A stretch of DNA of 64,000 nt from NCBI RefSeq assembly GCF_004382795.1, contig NZ_SMSG01000007.1, positions 124,001 to 188,000 on the forward strand. The letters are read 5' to 3'. Below are positions 7,668 to 16,732 of the stretch, piece by piece. Below the pieces are notes generated by a model, which saw only the letters and a list, made by a program, of their open reading frames with translations, was not told where the DNA came from and searched no databases. The translations under genes and the position numbers were made by a program. Position 1 is the stretch's first letter; every line of letters starts with the position of its first letter. Source of the stretch: Cumulibacter soli. Lineage in GTDB: Bacteria; Actinomycetota; Actinomycetes; Mycobacteriales; Antricoccaceae.

Positions 7668-8582
7668 ATGTACACGATCAAGCGCGCGGCCGAGCACATT
7701 GGCGTCAGTGCAGCCACTCTGCGCGCATGGGAAAGCCGTTACGGGGTTGTCACGCCCAGCCGCAGCGACGGCGGGTATCGGGTGTACTCGTCGGCAGACC
7801 TGGAAACGTTGGGCCTGATGGCACAACTCGTAGCGGACGGATCGCCCCCGGCTCTGGCGGCCCAAGAAGTACGGCGACGCGCGAGTTCCATCGAACCTGC
7901 GCGCACGACGATCGATGCGGGCGACACAACGCGGCTAGACGAGGCCATCGTCACGTCCGCAGCCGCCCTCGATGCCCAGCGTCTCGACGTGGCCCTCGAC
8001 GAGATCTTCGCTCGCGGCAGTTTCGAGACCGTGGTCGACGACCACTTACTGCCTGCGATGCGCGCACTCGGCGAGGCGTGGGCAAACGGCACGGTGAGCG
8101 TGGCGGGCGAACATTTCGCCGCGCACGCGGTAATGCGGCGACTCGCCGCGGCCTATGAAGCCGCCGCGGCTCCTGTGGGCGTCGCACGAATTCTGGTCGG
8201 ACTGCCGCCGAATGCACGGCATGAAATCGGCCCGCTCGCGTTCGCGATCGCAGCCCGCCGCCGAGGTCTGCAGGTCTATTACCTCGGGGCAGACCTGCCG
8301 ATCGACAATTGGGTGGATGCTGTGCGCGCCCGCCGGCCGGCTGCCGTCGTCATCGCGGCCGCAAGCACTAGCGACGCCGCGCAGTCGCGCCGAGTGCTCA
8401 AAGCGGTGCGGTCCGCCGCACCACACACGATTCTGGCGGTCGGCGGGCGGGCACAGGAGCAGGTACACATTGACGGCGCGATCGTGCTCGGACACCGGAT
8501 GGCCGACGCAGCCAGCCGAATGGTCCACGAACTGGCCCTCTTAAGCCGCGACAAGTCACCCGATGTCGGGGGCCTCGAATAA
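7668..8582 (+). CDS. litR: MerR-family B12-binding photoreceptor regulator, LitR/CarH type
   Basis: A 304-residue protein with a MerR winged helix (residues 1-70; YTIKRAAEHIGVSAATLRAW) and a C-terminal cobalamin-binding module. The helix-bundle motif W-x9-EH, which caps the 5'-deoxyadenosyl group in CarH, is present as Trp138, Glu148, His149. The Rossmann part carries HEIG (His185, candidate lower axial ligand) and YYLGADLP. In Thermus CarH the residue after the Trp is the upper axial His132; here it is Ala139. Family knowledge: such repressors bind DNA as AdoCbl-bound tetramers in the dark and release it on illumination. Its targets are likely its own operon and the divergent photolyase unit. 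Gene symbol is by family resemblance. Confidence 0.88.
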   Translation: MYTIKRAAEHIGVSAATLRAWESRYGVVTPSRSDGGYRVYSSADLETLGLMAQLVADGSPPALAAQEVRRRASSIEPARTTIDAGDTTRLDEAIVTSAAALDAQRLDVALDEIFARGSFETVVDDHLLPAMRALGEAWANGTVSVAGEHFAAHAVMRRLAAAYEAAAAPVGVARILVGLPPNARHEIGPLAFAIAARRRGLQVYYLGADLPIDNWVDAVRARRPAAVVIAAASTSDAAQSRRVLKAVRSAAPHTILAVGGRAQEQVHIDGAIVLGHRMADAASRMVHELALLSRDKSPDVGGLE

Positions 8583-8631
8583 TCGGGCACCGCCGCCGGG
8601 AAGCGACCCGTTCACGCGGATCGAGCCGCTA

Positions 8632-9552
8632 TTACTCGGTGGGTTCCGAACCGCCCCCGTCGAGACCACAATCGTACTGGTAGTCGTCCTTCCACTGATC
8701 CATCGTGATCATGGTGTCGACGTCCTCCAGGTACGGATCATCGATGTTGCAGACCTGATAGGTGGCATCGGGGCTGTCTTCGGCGTACATCTGGCCGACC
8801 AAGATGCCCTCCTCGCCGTAGACATCTACCTTCCAGAAGACAAGCGCCAGGTGGCCGTCGTCCACCTCAGCGGTCTCCGTCTCTTGGAAATACTCTCCCG
8901 ATCCAAGCTCCAGCGAGCCGCCGTACGACACGATGTCGCTGATCTGGTCGTGTACGACTCCGCGGGTCAACGACGTCAATGCTTGCTCATCCTGAGAATC
9001 GACCGCGGCAATGAACTCCTGCGCCACGGCTTCGGCGTCCTCGGCGGATACCGCGGGGCCTCCCTCACCGCCACCGCCACCGCCCCCGGCGGACTTGTCG
9101 TCATCGCGCAGCACGAAGAAGAGCGTCACGCCAATGGCCAGTACGAGTACAGCGGCAGCCGCGATAAACACCGGCAGCTTGTTCGACTTCTGCGGCGGCA
9201 TACCGCCCGGGCCGCCATACCCACCCTGCATCGGAAACTGTTGCCCTGGCTGCGGCGCCCCGTAGGGCTGTTGGGCCCCGTAGGGCTGCTGAGCGCCCGG
9301 CGCCGCGCCGTACGGCGAATTCTGCTGCTCGTATGGCGACTGCTGCCCATACCCGGGCTGCTGCCCGTACTCAGGCTGTTGCCCGTACTCAGGCTGTTGC
9401 CCGTATCCAGGCTGCTGACCGTATCCAGGCTGTTGCCCGTACTCAGGCTGCTGACCGTACCCGGGCTGCTGTCCATATTCAGGCTGCTGACCATGCCCTG
9501 GTTGCTGCCCGTAACCGGGCTGCTGACCGTACGGGTCATATGGCTGGTTCAT
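8632..9552 (-). CDS. Membrane-anchored protein with YGQQPG repeats
   Basis: A 306-residue protein I do not recognise by function. Residues 8-73 are eleven tandem hexapeptides (YGQQPG/E), followed by a Gly/Pro/Gln-rich stretch; one membrane helix at about 126-148 ([19 protein letters not shown]); a Gly-rich linker; and a ~150-residue external domain of the DUF4878/lumazine-binding-like kind. The ATG at 9552 has an excellent AGAGGAG site, so a longer frame from 9642 is rejected. The layout (proline/glutamine-rich cytoplasmic tail, single helix, small extracellular domain) is common among actinobacterial cell-envelope proteins. Confidence 0.8.
   Translation of the reverse strand: MNQPYDPYGQQPGYGQQPGHGQQPEYGQQPGYGQQPEYGQQPGYGQQPGYGQQPEYGQQPEYGQQPGYGQQSPYEQQNSPYGAAPGAQQPYGAQQPYGAPQPGQQFPMQGGYGGPGGMPPQKSNKLPVFIAAAAVLVLAIGVTLFFVLRDDDKSAGGGGGGGEGGPAVSAEDAEAVAQEFIAAVDSQDEQALTSLTRGVVHDQISDIVSYGGSLELGSGEYFQETETAEVDDGHLALVFWKVDVYGEEGILVGQMYAEDSPDATYQVCNIDDPYLEDVDTMITMDQWKDDYQYDCGLDGGGSEPTE
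9334..9531 (-). repeat. Eleven tandem 18-bp coding repeats
   Basis: Eleven in-frame 18-bp units encode YGQQPG or close variants ([18 protein letters not shown]) at the N-terminus of the membrane-anchored protein. Unit count is likely to vary between strains through slippage. Confidence 0.9.
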
Positions 9553-9674
9553 CAAAACTCCTCTAACGGGGGCATACGGCCGCTGAGACGCACACCGATA
9601 CCGCTCCCGCTCCATAGAATGCCGGAATCTTCGCCGGGGCACATGCGACTTTTACACGCTGCCTAAACATCGCA

Positions 9675-10991
9675 CTATGACCGACGGGCGGCTTCGATAG
9701 CTCGCGCCGTCGCCGCGTCGATTTCGCGCAGCACTTTCGGCGGTGCGCTGATCGCCCCAGAATTCACCAAGTCATCCACGATCGACTTGACCTGCCGCAG
9801 ATAGGTCTCACGCTCGTGTGGCGTCGTCGAACTGTCAGCGTGCGCGAGCAACTTCGCTGCTTGTTCGATACGTCTGCGGTCGGGCTCCTCCAGCAGGCTG
9901 GTGCCGACACGTTTCGCTCGCCGCTCGGCTGAGGTCCAAGCCGCCGCCAGCGCCTTCACGGCATCTCGATACGCCTTCGAGACGGGTACTGAGGTCGGGA
10001 AAGTCTCGGTGCGCAGCGCCATCGCCTCCCCCAGCGCCTCAACGAACTCGCCGGTCTCGGGCACACTCACATCGCTCATCGATGGATAAGTCAGGAGCAA
10101 TTGTGGATCGGTCTCGTACGGTAGGTACTCCAGCAGGATGCCGTCATGGCGCCGGACTGCGGCCTGCCACAGTCGCTGCTCGACACCCGAATCGCTGCCG
10201 TGGGCTGAATCTGTCGAATCCTCGGTACCGCCCAGCCGCCCGAGGGTGATCGAGGCGCCGTCCCGTTCGCGCGATTCGGCCGCCTGCGCGCTGCGACCAC
10301 GGGCAGCATTCCTCGCCTCCGCCGCACTGCGCACGTCGGCCGCACGTCGCTCCTTGGCGGCCTGCGCGGACGTGAACTGAGCCGCCAAAGCCGGTGGCGC
10401 CAGCACGTCACCGGCGCCGCGCAAGACGTCGTGGATGTGTTCGGCGTAGAGATTTCCCGAATCGAACGCAACGTTGTATGCGACCGAGTCCGCACAAGTC
10501 AGCGTGAGATACCGCATTTTCCTGACCGGCCACGATGCCGCTGCAGCCGGCAGTTCCTCGCCCGTCCACGGTCGATCCGAAACCACGCACGAGACGATCC
10601 GCGAGCGCTCGATCGTGCGGGTATCGCTGCCGAATGCGCCGACGATCACGTGCGTCGAGGTGAGCGCGATACCAATCTCAGGCGCCGGTTGCTGTAGATA
10701 GATGCGCAGGACGCCCGCCAGCCCGGCAATTACCAACGCGAGCACAGCGCTCGTCAGGCTCGGGTCCAGCAGTAGGAACGTCACGAACGGGACAAACGCC
10801 AACAGCGCAATCCAGCCATCGACTCGGGTACCGCGGATCGGCGAGCGCGTGCCGCGTAGGTAGTACGAGTACAGGATTCGATCTGGGTGCTCCAGCGGCA
10901 GGTCATCGTCCAGACGCGCAAGGTCAGCGCCTACTCGCCCCGTTGAAGCGCCGTAGACCGAATCGCCGTAGACGCTCACACCCAGTTCCAA
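9675..10991 (-). CDS. Hypothetical membrane protein with coiled tail
   Basis: A 438-residue protein of unknown function. After ~60 residues there are two adjacent hydrophobic segments (GWIALLAFVPFVTFLLL and SAVLALVIAGLAGVLRIYL), then a PH-like beta-rich region (GIALTSTHVIVGAFGSDTRTI), an Ala/Arg-rich charged stretch and a helical C-terminal half containing the RRIEQAAKLL segment. The start is uncertain: TTG at 10991 gives the full frame, GTG at 10979 is an alternative, neither with a good ribosome site. It is divergent from another unrecognised membrane protein 48 nt away, suggesting a shared promoter region. Confidence 0.65.
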   Translation of the reverse strand: MELGVSVYGDSVYGASTGRVGADLARLDDDLPLEHPDRILYSYYLRGTRSPIRGTRVDGWIALLAFVPFVTFLLLDPSLTSAVLALVIAGLAGVLRIYLQQPAPEIGIALTSTHVIVGAFGSDTRTIERSRIVSCVVSDRPWTGEELPAAAASWPVRKMRYLTLTCADSVAYNVAFDSGNLYAEHIHDVLRGAGDVLAPPALAAQFTSAQAAKERRAADVRSAAEARNAARGRSAQAAESRERDGASITLGRLGGTEDSTDSAHGSDSGVEQRLWQAAVRRHDGILLEYLPYETDPQLLLTYPSMSDVSVPETGEFVEALGEAMALRTETFPTSVPVSKAYRDAVKALAAAWTSAERRAKRVGTSLLEEPDRRRIEQAAKLLAHADSSTTPHERETYLRQVKSIVDDLVNSGAISAPPKVLREIDAATARAIEAARRS

Positions 10992-11039
10992 TTCGCCACG
11001 TCGCGCTGCCCCCGCAACCTTCTTCTATAAGGTACGAGG

Positions 11040-12710
11040 ATGCCACAGCACAGACCGCGCGGCGCGCTCGCCGTCTCCGCGTTCGTGGGCGGTGTGCTGA
11101 GCGCCGGTAGTGCCTCGGTACTCCTGGAGATCGCAGTGGAGAACGGCGATTGGTGGCCGACCCGAATCGCGGCGGCCCTCGCCGCAGCTGCTGTCGCGGT
11201 AGGCGGCACGGGCTTCGTTGCCCGCCGCAGCGCCGAACGCGCCCGAGACGCTCGCGATGCGCGGCTAGATGGCGCGTCGTACCAGCGCGGCGACCAGGTC
11301 GACGCCGTCCCCCTCGGCGTCCAGACCACGCGCGAGCTCCCGACGAACGAGGGACCGGAGTTCTCTGCCAGCCAGGTCAACACCCCGCGAAGCGTCCTGG
11401 TACGCCTCGCCGTGCTGAAGGACCGCACGGAGCCATATTCGACCTACGCCCAGCGCGATACGACCGGTGAGGAACTAGCCGAAGTCGGCCGCTACCGCGT
11501 CGGCGTGCACGAAATCGACGTGGGCGACCGCGGCGTCTCACTGCGCGAATCGAATGACTACCCGAACCCGCCGGCCACGCCGGCGATCCGACCGGGGCGA
11601 CGCTTTCGGGGTATTGCTCGGATCCGAACTGCCGCTCTCACCCCGATCGTCGCGTTTGCCGTGGGGTTCGGCGCTGCTGGATACGCAGTGCACGAGTACT
11701 TACCGGACACCAGTGGGATATCGACTGCCCTGCTGGACGCGCTCGAAGGCTCATCGGACGACGAGGTGTCCGGAAATGCCGAAGAAGCGGTGCGCGATGC
11801 CCTTGAGGACGCCGAGGATGAATCTTCCGGCGCATCGCAGCGACTCACCTACTTGCAGGTCTACGCCGATTCCACGGTGAGTTTGAAGTACTACGAACCC
11901 GATATAGGCAAGGAGATCAGCATCTACGACGAGGGCGAACCCACCGAGGGCAGCGACATCAACAGTCAGGGGACCTTCGCCCTGAGTATTGACGACCTCC
12001 CGCCACTCAACGCGATGCGCGACGAGGCCTTCGGATACTTTGCAGACCCGTGGTACTTCGAAATTGCACCACCAGACGAAGAAACCCTGCTGCCCGACAA
12101 TCACGTCGAGGGCGAACCGATCGCGATCTTTTATAACAGCGGCCCCGATTCGCGCTATAACGAGATCGAGGGCACTCTCGACGGGAACCTGGCACGGTTC
12201 TTCGATACCACCAATATCGCCGAGACGCGGTTCACGCTCAGCGATGTACTCACCGATATTGGCCTCGACCCCGATGCGCCAGCGTTCGAATCGTTCGGCG
12301 CCAGCGGCCCGATCGGCGGCGTCGGCTACGCACCCGGCATCTCCGCCCCCGGACAGGTGCTGTTCGCGACGTTCGGCCCGGGCGCCGGCGAGCTGTCGCC
12401 CGGCGAGGTAAGCGTCGCCGCGGGTCAGTTCCCACGATTCAGTGCCGACGACCACGAATGGGCGCCCGATGAGGTCGCCGCTCTGATTCCGCTGTCCTCA
12501 ATGTCGCCCGCCGTGCTGTCGGCCACCTTCGACAAGCAAGCGACCGATCTGGACGCCGAAACGGCCGACCTACTTTCGTATGTCTATCGGGTAGACGCGC
12601 CAGAACTCTACAGCGACGGCGACCCCGCGCTATTGACGCTCAGCTTCACGATGCTTGCCGAGTCGGCCCAGAAGTACACCCTCAACGGCACGCCGTACGG
12701 CGGAAACTAG
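11040..12710 (+). CDS. Hypothetical two-helix membrane protein with acidic external domain
   Basis: A 556-residue protein of unknown function. The first ~65 residues contain hydrophobic stretches (LAVSAFVGGVLSAGSASVLL and AAALAAAAVAVGGTGFVA); another helix (LTPIVAFAVGFGAAGYAV) lies near 200-220; the remaining ~330 residues are acidic, probably extracellular, with no family motif I know. The ATG is preceded by TAAGGT at a distance of 6 nt, a pattern expected for a leaderless transcript. It is divergent from the 438-residue membrane protein and followed by the AfsR-like regulator 88 nt downstream, but no functional link can be shown. Confidence 0.7.
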   Translation: MPQHRPRGALAVSAFVGGVLSAGSASVLLEIAVENGDWWPTRIAAALAAAAVAVGGTGFVARRSAERARDARDARLDGASYQRGDQVDAVPLGVQTTRELPTNEGPEFSASQVNTPRSVLVRLAVLKDRTEPYSTYAQRDTTGEELAEVGRYRVGVHEIDVGDRGVSLRESNDYPNPPATPAIRPGRRFRGIARIRTAALTPIVAFAVGFGAAGYAVHEYLPDTSGISTALLDALEGSSDDEVSGNAEEAVRDALEDAEDESSGASQRLTYLQVYADSTVSLKYYEPDIGKEISIYDEGEPTEGSDINSQGTFALSIDDLPPLNAMRDEAFGYFADPWYFEIAPPDEETLLPDNHVEGEPIAIFYNSGPDSRYNEIEGTLDGNLARFFDTTNIAETRFTLSDVLTDIGLDPDAPAFESFGASGPIGGVGYAPGISAPGQVLFATFGPGAGELSPGEVSVAAGQFPRFSADDHEWAPDEVAALIPLSSMSPAVLSATFDKQATDLDAETADLLSYVYRVDAPELYSDGDPALLTLSFTMLAESAQKYTLNGTPYGGN

Positions 12711-12798
12711 CCCGCTGGTAGTCAGCGAGTCCCGAGCCCGGCTACGCCGCTTCCACATCGTCCGCGCCAACGGCCGCCAACCGACTATCCTCACGTGA

Positions 12799-15700
12799 GT
12801 GACCTCCGCTCGCCTCGCACCGCCGCTGCGGCTGCTCGACGAGGTGTCCTGGAACGGTGTACCGATTTCCGGCGCCCGCCCGCAGGCGCTGCTCGCGGCG
12901 CTCGCCGCGGCGCGGCATGTCCTCGCACCGCAGCACATCACGAGCGCCGTCTGGGTCGATTCCCCACCTGCAAACCCCACCAAAGCGGTCCAGGTCGTCG
13001 TCTCGCGACTACGCGCCATCGACAAGACGCTGGTGGCATCCGCACCCGGCGGCTACCAACTCGGGCTCGCAGATGCCGATGTCGATGCCCGGTTGCTGAC
13101 TGCGCTTGCACGACGCGCCCAACAGGAATGGCGTGATGGCGATGCCGACGGCGCGGCCCAGACCGCACGGGCGGCGATACGGATTCCGATCGTCGACGGC
13201 GGACCGCCCGCGTTAGCCGATCTGCGCGCGCACGCACGGGGTGTGCAGCTAGACGCGCGGCGGACGTTGGGGCTGGCTCTGGCCGGCCTAGGTCATTCGG
13301 CGGAGGCTGAATCGCACTTACGCGCGGTGCTCAGCGAACGCCCGGACGACGCAGAGGTGCGCGGAGCCGCGCTGCGTGCCACCGCCGAATGCAGCGGGGC
13401 CGCTGCTGCGCTCACCGAATATGAGAGCTACCGCCGCGACCTCGCCGACCGTCTGGGCATCGATCCCGATCAGGAACTGCAACGCTTGCACCGCGAGTTG
13501 CTGGCCGCTGACGCGCCCGTGCGCACCGGTATTCGCTACGACACAGATCCCCTGTTCGGTCGCGATGCGGACCTCACCCGGCTCCGGGCGGCGCTGTTCA
13601 CCAGCCGTCTGGTCAACGTGCTCGGCCCGGGCGGGATCGGTAAGACCCGTATCGCTCAGGCGCTCGCTCGCGAGGCCCACCAGCCACACGTGTACGTCGC
13701 CGAACTCGTCGGGGTCAGCAGCGGCGAGGATGTCATCGCGGGGATCGGCGCCGCTCTAGGCATCCGAGCAACCGTGGCCGACCGCACCCTCACCACCGCG
13801 CAATTGTCGGATCTACGTGGGCGGATCGCCCAGAATCTGGACGACGGGCCGAGTCTGCTGGTGCTCGATAACTGCGAACACGTGATCGAGCAGATCAGTT
13901 CGTTCGTCGCATTCCTGCTCACCACGTGTGCGGAGCTGACGATTCTCGCCACGAGTCGGGCGCCGTTGCGGCTGGCCGCCGAGCAGGTCATTCCGCTGTC
14001 GCAGCTAGCGGCCACAGACGCGGCGCGACTATTTCGTACGCGAGCGCACGCGATCCGACCGGATGCAGAGCTTCGCGATGAGGTCGTCGCGCAGATAGTT
14101 GACCGGCTCGACGGGCTTCCCCTGGCCGTCGAGCTCGCGGCGGCGCGGATCCGCAGCATGACGGCAATCGAAGTACGAGATGCGTTGGCCGATAGATTTG
14201 CGGCGCTGCGTACCCGCGATCGCGCTGCGCCCGAGCGGCACCGGACGCTTTCCGCGGTGATCGGTTGGTCGTGGGCGCTACTCGATCCACACGAACAGCG
14301 GGCGCTCGCCTGGCTTTCGCTATTCCACGACGGTTTCGGCGCCGATATCGTGACCGCAGTGCTCGGTGCCGACGGGCTTGATCTGGTCGAATCCCTGATC
14401 GAGCAGTCCTTGCTCGTACACGTAGAGGTAGATGGGCGCAGCCGCTTCCGCGCTCTGGAGACGATCCGCGAGTACGCCGACCAGCAATTGAGCAACCTTC
14501 CCGAACCGAACGGACGAGCCGCAGCGATCCGAGCCCAGGACGACTGGGCACGCAAAGCGGCCTCGATCGGCGCCCAGTTGATCGTCGTCGACGATCAGGA
14601 AACCCAAGTAAGCGCCTTGGTCGCCGAGCAGAACAATCTCACCGAAGTACTACGGCGAGCTCTCACGTCACCCAATGCGGCTCTCGCCGCCCCGTTACTG
14701 GCGACCCTCGGATCGCTATGGGTTATCACCGGCGAACATCCGCGCGTGTTCGCCGTACTTGAACCCGCGGCACAAGTATTGGCCGAGTTCACCCCCGATG
14801 CGGCAGATAGGCAGGCGTATCAGGACGCGATCGCAATCGTGCTCATGCACCAGGGTTGGGTAACCCATACTCCCGACCCCGCGCTGGTGCGCGCGCTGAA
14901 CGAGGGTGAATCGACCGGACCGTGGGCGAACGCCATGCGCGCCATGTATAGCGCGGATCTGGAGTCCACCGACACCGTCTTGCGCCGGAGCGCGGACGAG
15001 GCCGCTACCCCATCCGAGCGCGCCTGTTTTCTCTTGTGGGCGGCGATAACCGCCGAGAACGCCGGTGAGTCGGAACGCTCATTGGCGCACGCTCGCGCTG
15101 CGTTGACCGAAGGTCCGCTCACGCCGTACCTCAAAGGCGCACTGCTCTCGCAAGTCGCTCAGTTGCTACTGGCTGCCAGCGACCCGCAGTCGGCAGCGCC
15201 GTACGCCGCGAAGGCGATACCGTTCCTGCGTCGGCTGCACGCACATGAAGACACTCGGATGATGCAAGTGACGCTCGCCGCCGGGTTACTCGCGCAGGGC
15301 GAACTCGACGAGTGCAATCGGATTCTTACCGCGCTTGAGAAGGAGACCGAATCACCGCAGACCGGCTCGCGGATGCTCGTGCAGATCGCGCGCGGCGAAT
15401 GGCTGCTGGCCGGTGGCGACATACTCGGCGCTCAGCAGCTCCTCGCCCGCGCGACCGATTCCGTGCTCACCACGCGCATTCCGTTCACCGCAGTATCGCC
15501 CTGGCTCGTGCTGTCGGCCTCCAGTGCACTGGCCGCGTACGCGCGGTGGCCCGAGTCGGCCGATCCCGAGCGCGCGCTGCGATATCGAGATGCGCTACTG
15601 GCCGGAGCCGACGTGCACACGCAGTCGGCCCGCGACCGGCCGTTCCTCGGAATGACCTTCATCGGGATCGGCTGTTGGTATGCGCGCTGGGGAACGGACA

Positions 15701-15927
15701 TCGAGTTCGAGTATGCACTCGTCTTGATAGCCCTCGCGCGACGTTGGGGCTACAACCAGGGGATGTCAGTCATGCGCTGGGAGCATGTCGCCGCGCTCGT
15801 CGACGAGCGTCGGCCGGGACGCCTGAGCGAACTCGTCAGCGAATTCACCGACATCCCGGCCAGCGACCTCGTCGCTCGCGGCAGCGCACACCTAAACGCG
15901 CTCGCAGCGATTACATCTTCCGATTGA
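12799..15927 (+). CDS. AfsR-like regulator: BTAD domain plus NB-ARC ATPase
   Basis: A 1042-residue STAND-type regulator. Residues 1-95 resemble an OmpR/PhoB-type DNA-binding domain (AVQVVVSRLRAIDK, GGYQLG); a BTAD domain follows to about 240 (ending LGIDPDQELQRLHREL); an NB-ARC ATPase has its P-loop GPGGIGKT at residues 276-283 and Walker B LLVLDNCEHV; the rest is helical repeats of TPR type. It belongs with AfsR/SARP-STAND regulators that couple nucleotide binding to transcription control. The GTG at 12799 lies 7 nt after TATCCT, so it may be leaderless. Its last 17 nt overlap the end of the convergent ABC permease gene. Targets are unknown; no antibiotic cluster is visible. Confidence 0.88.
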   Translation: MTSARLAPPLRLLDEVSWNGVPISGARPQALLAALAAARHVLAPQHITSAVWVDSPPANPTKAVQVVVSRLRAIDKTLVASAPGGYQLGLADADVDARLLTALARRAQQEWRDGDADGAAQTARAAIRIPIVDGGPPALADLRAHARGVQLDARRTLGLALAGLGHSAEAESHLRAVLSERPDDAEVRGAALRATAECSGAAAALTEYESYRRDLADRLGIDPDQELQRLHRELLAADAPVRTGIRYDTDPLFGRDADLTRLRAALFTSRLVNVLGPGGIGKTRIAQALAREAHQPHVYVAELVGVSSGEDVIAGIGAALGIRATVADRTLTTAQLSDLRGRIAQNLDDGPSLLVLDNCEHVIEQISSFVAFLLTTCAELTILATSRAPLRLAAEQVIPLSQLAATDAARLFRTRAHAIRPDAELRDEVVAQIVDRLDGLPLAVELAAARIRSMTAIEVRDALADRFAALRTRDRAAPERHRTLSAVIGWSWALLDPHEQRALAWLSLFHDGFGADIVTAVLGADGLDLVESLIEQSLLVHVEVDGRSRFRALETIREYADQQLSNLPEPNGRAAAIRAQDDWARKAASIGAQLIVVDDQETQVSALVAEQNNLTEVLRRALTSPNAALAAPLLATLGSLWVITGEHPRVFAVLEPAAQVLAEFTPDAADRQAYQDAIAIVLMHQGWVTHTPDPALVRALNEGESTGPWANAMRAMYSADLESTDTVLRRSADEAATPSERACFLLWAAITAENAGESERSLAHARAALTEGPLTPYLKGALLSQVAQLLLAASDPQSAAPYAAKAIPFLRRLHAHEDTRMMQVTLAAGLLAQGELDECNRILTALEKETESPQTGSRMLVQIARGEWLLAGGDILGAQQLLARATDSVLTTRIPFTAVSPWLVLSASSALAAYARWPESADPERALRYRDALLAGADVHTQSARDRPFLGMTFIGIGCWYARWGTDIEFEYALVLIALARRWGYNQGMSVMRWEHVAALVDERRPGRLSELVSEFTDIPASDLVARGSAHLNALAAITSSD

Positions 15928-16732
15928 AACTACGCACTGCCAGCGGCGCGAACACAGCGATAATGACCGCGCACCCGAGTAGCGCCCACCCGACCTCGCC
16001 GGTCACGGCGCCGTCGTTCGCCAAGCTGCGGATCGCCGAGATCACGTGCGAGACGGGATTGATATCGGCGAAGGTACGCAACCAATTAGGCATGGTCTCG
16101 GTCGGCACAAATGCATTCGACAAGAAGGTCAGCGGGAACATCACCATCATCGACATCCCCTGCACCGCCTGCGCCGTCTTGCCTCGAGTGCCGAACCAGG
16201 TGAAGATCCAGGCGATCGACCATCCTGCGGCAATCGCCAGCAAAATCGCCCCCAGCACCCCTAGCGCGCCACCACCTGGCCGGTAACCCATCGCGATACC
16301 GGTCGCGAACGTCAACGTTGAGGCGATCGCATACCGAATCAGATCGGCGACCATCGGACCCGCGAGCGGCGCTATACGTGCGATCGGCAACACCTTGAAC
16401 CGGTCGAACACGCCCTTGTCCATATCTTCACGTAATTGGACGCCGGTAGCGATGCAGGCCGTCAGAATGGTTTGCCCGATCAGACCGGGGATGATCACCG
16501 GCAGGTAATCCTGCACACTGCTGGAAATCGCGCCGCCGAAAATATAGGCGAACATCATCGTGAACAGCAGCGGCTGGATCGTAACGTCGAACATCTGCTC
16601 GAAGTTGCGCCGCATTTTCATCGTCGCCCGCCACGCGAGCGTCATGGTCTGACTGAACGTCTGCGCGAGGGTAACCCGCTCACCAACCGCGTCATGCTCC
16701 GGACGCGCTGTATCGACGAGGGTAGCGGTCAT
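15911..16732 (-). CDS. ABC-2 type exporter permease (DrrB-like)
   Basis: A 273-residue integral membrane protein with about six helices and the ABC-2 signature: QPLLFTMMFAYIFGG in the second segment, a central GVQLREDMDKGVFDRFKVLPI loop, and PLTFLSNAFVPTETMPNWL before the last helices, the pattern of daunorubicin-resistance DrrB permeases. Its start overlaps the stop of the ATPase gene (ATGA), so the two are translated together and form a half-exporter pair. The 3' end overlaps the AfsR-like gene by 17 nt on the other strand. The exported compound is unknown. Confidence 0.9.
   Translation of the reverse strand: MTATLVDTARPEHDAVGERVTLAQTFSQTMTLAWRATMKMRRNFEQMFDVTIQPLLFTMMFAYIFGGAISSSVQDYLPVIIPGLIGQTILTACIATGVQLREDMDKGVFDRFKVLPIARIAPLAGPMVADLIRYAIASTLTFATGIAMGYRPGGGALGVLGAILLAIAAGWSIAWIFTWFGTRGKTAQAVQGMSMMVMFPLTFLSNAFVPTETMPNWLRTFADINPVSHVISAIRSLANDGAVTGEVGWALLGCAVIIAVFAPLAVRSFNRKM

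Noticed and set aside
9334-9531. Regular 18-bp repeats as a possible CRISPR array
   Set aside because: There are no spacers; the units are contiguous and in frame, encoding YGQQPG hexapeptides.
8563-9666. 367-codon plus-strand frame with [10 protein letters not shown] repeats
   Set aside because: The apparent repeat is the antisense of the YGQQPG coding repeats of the well-supported minus-strand gene.
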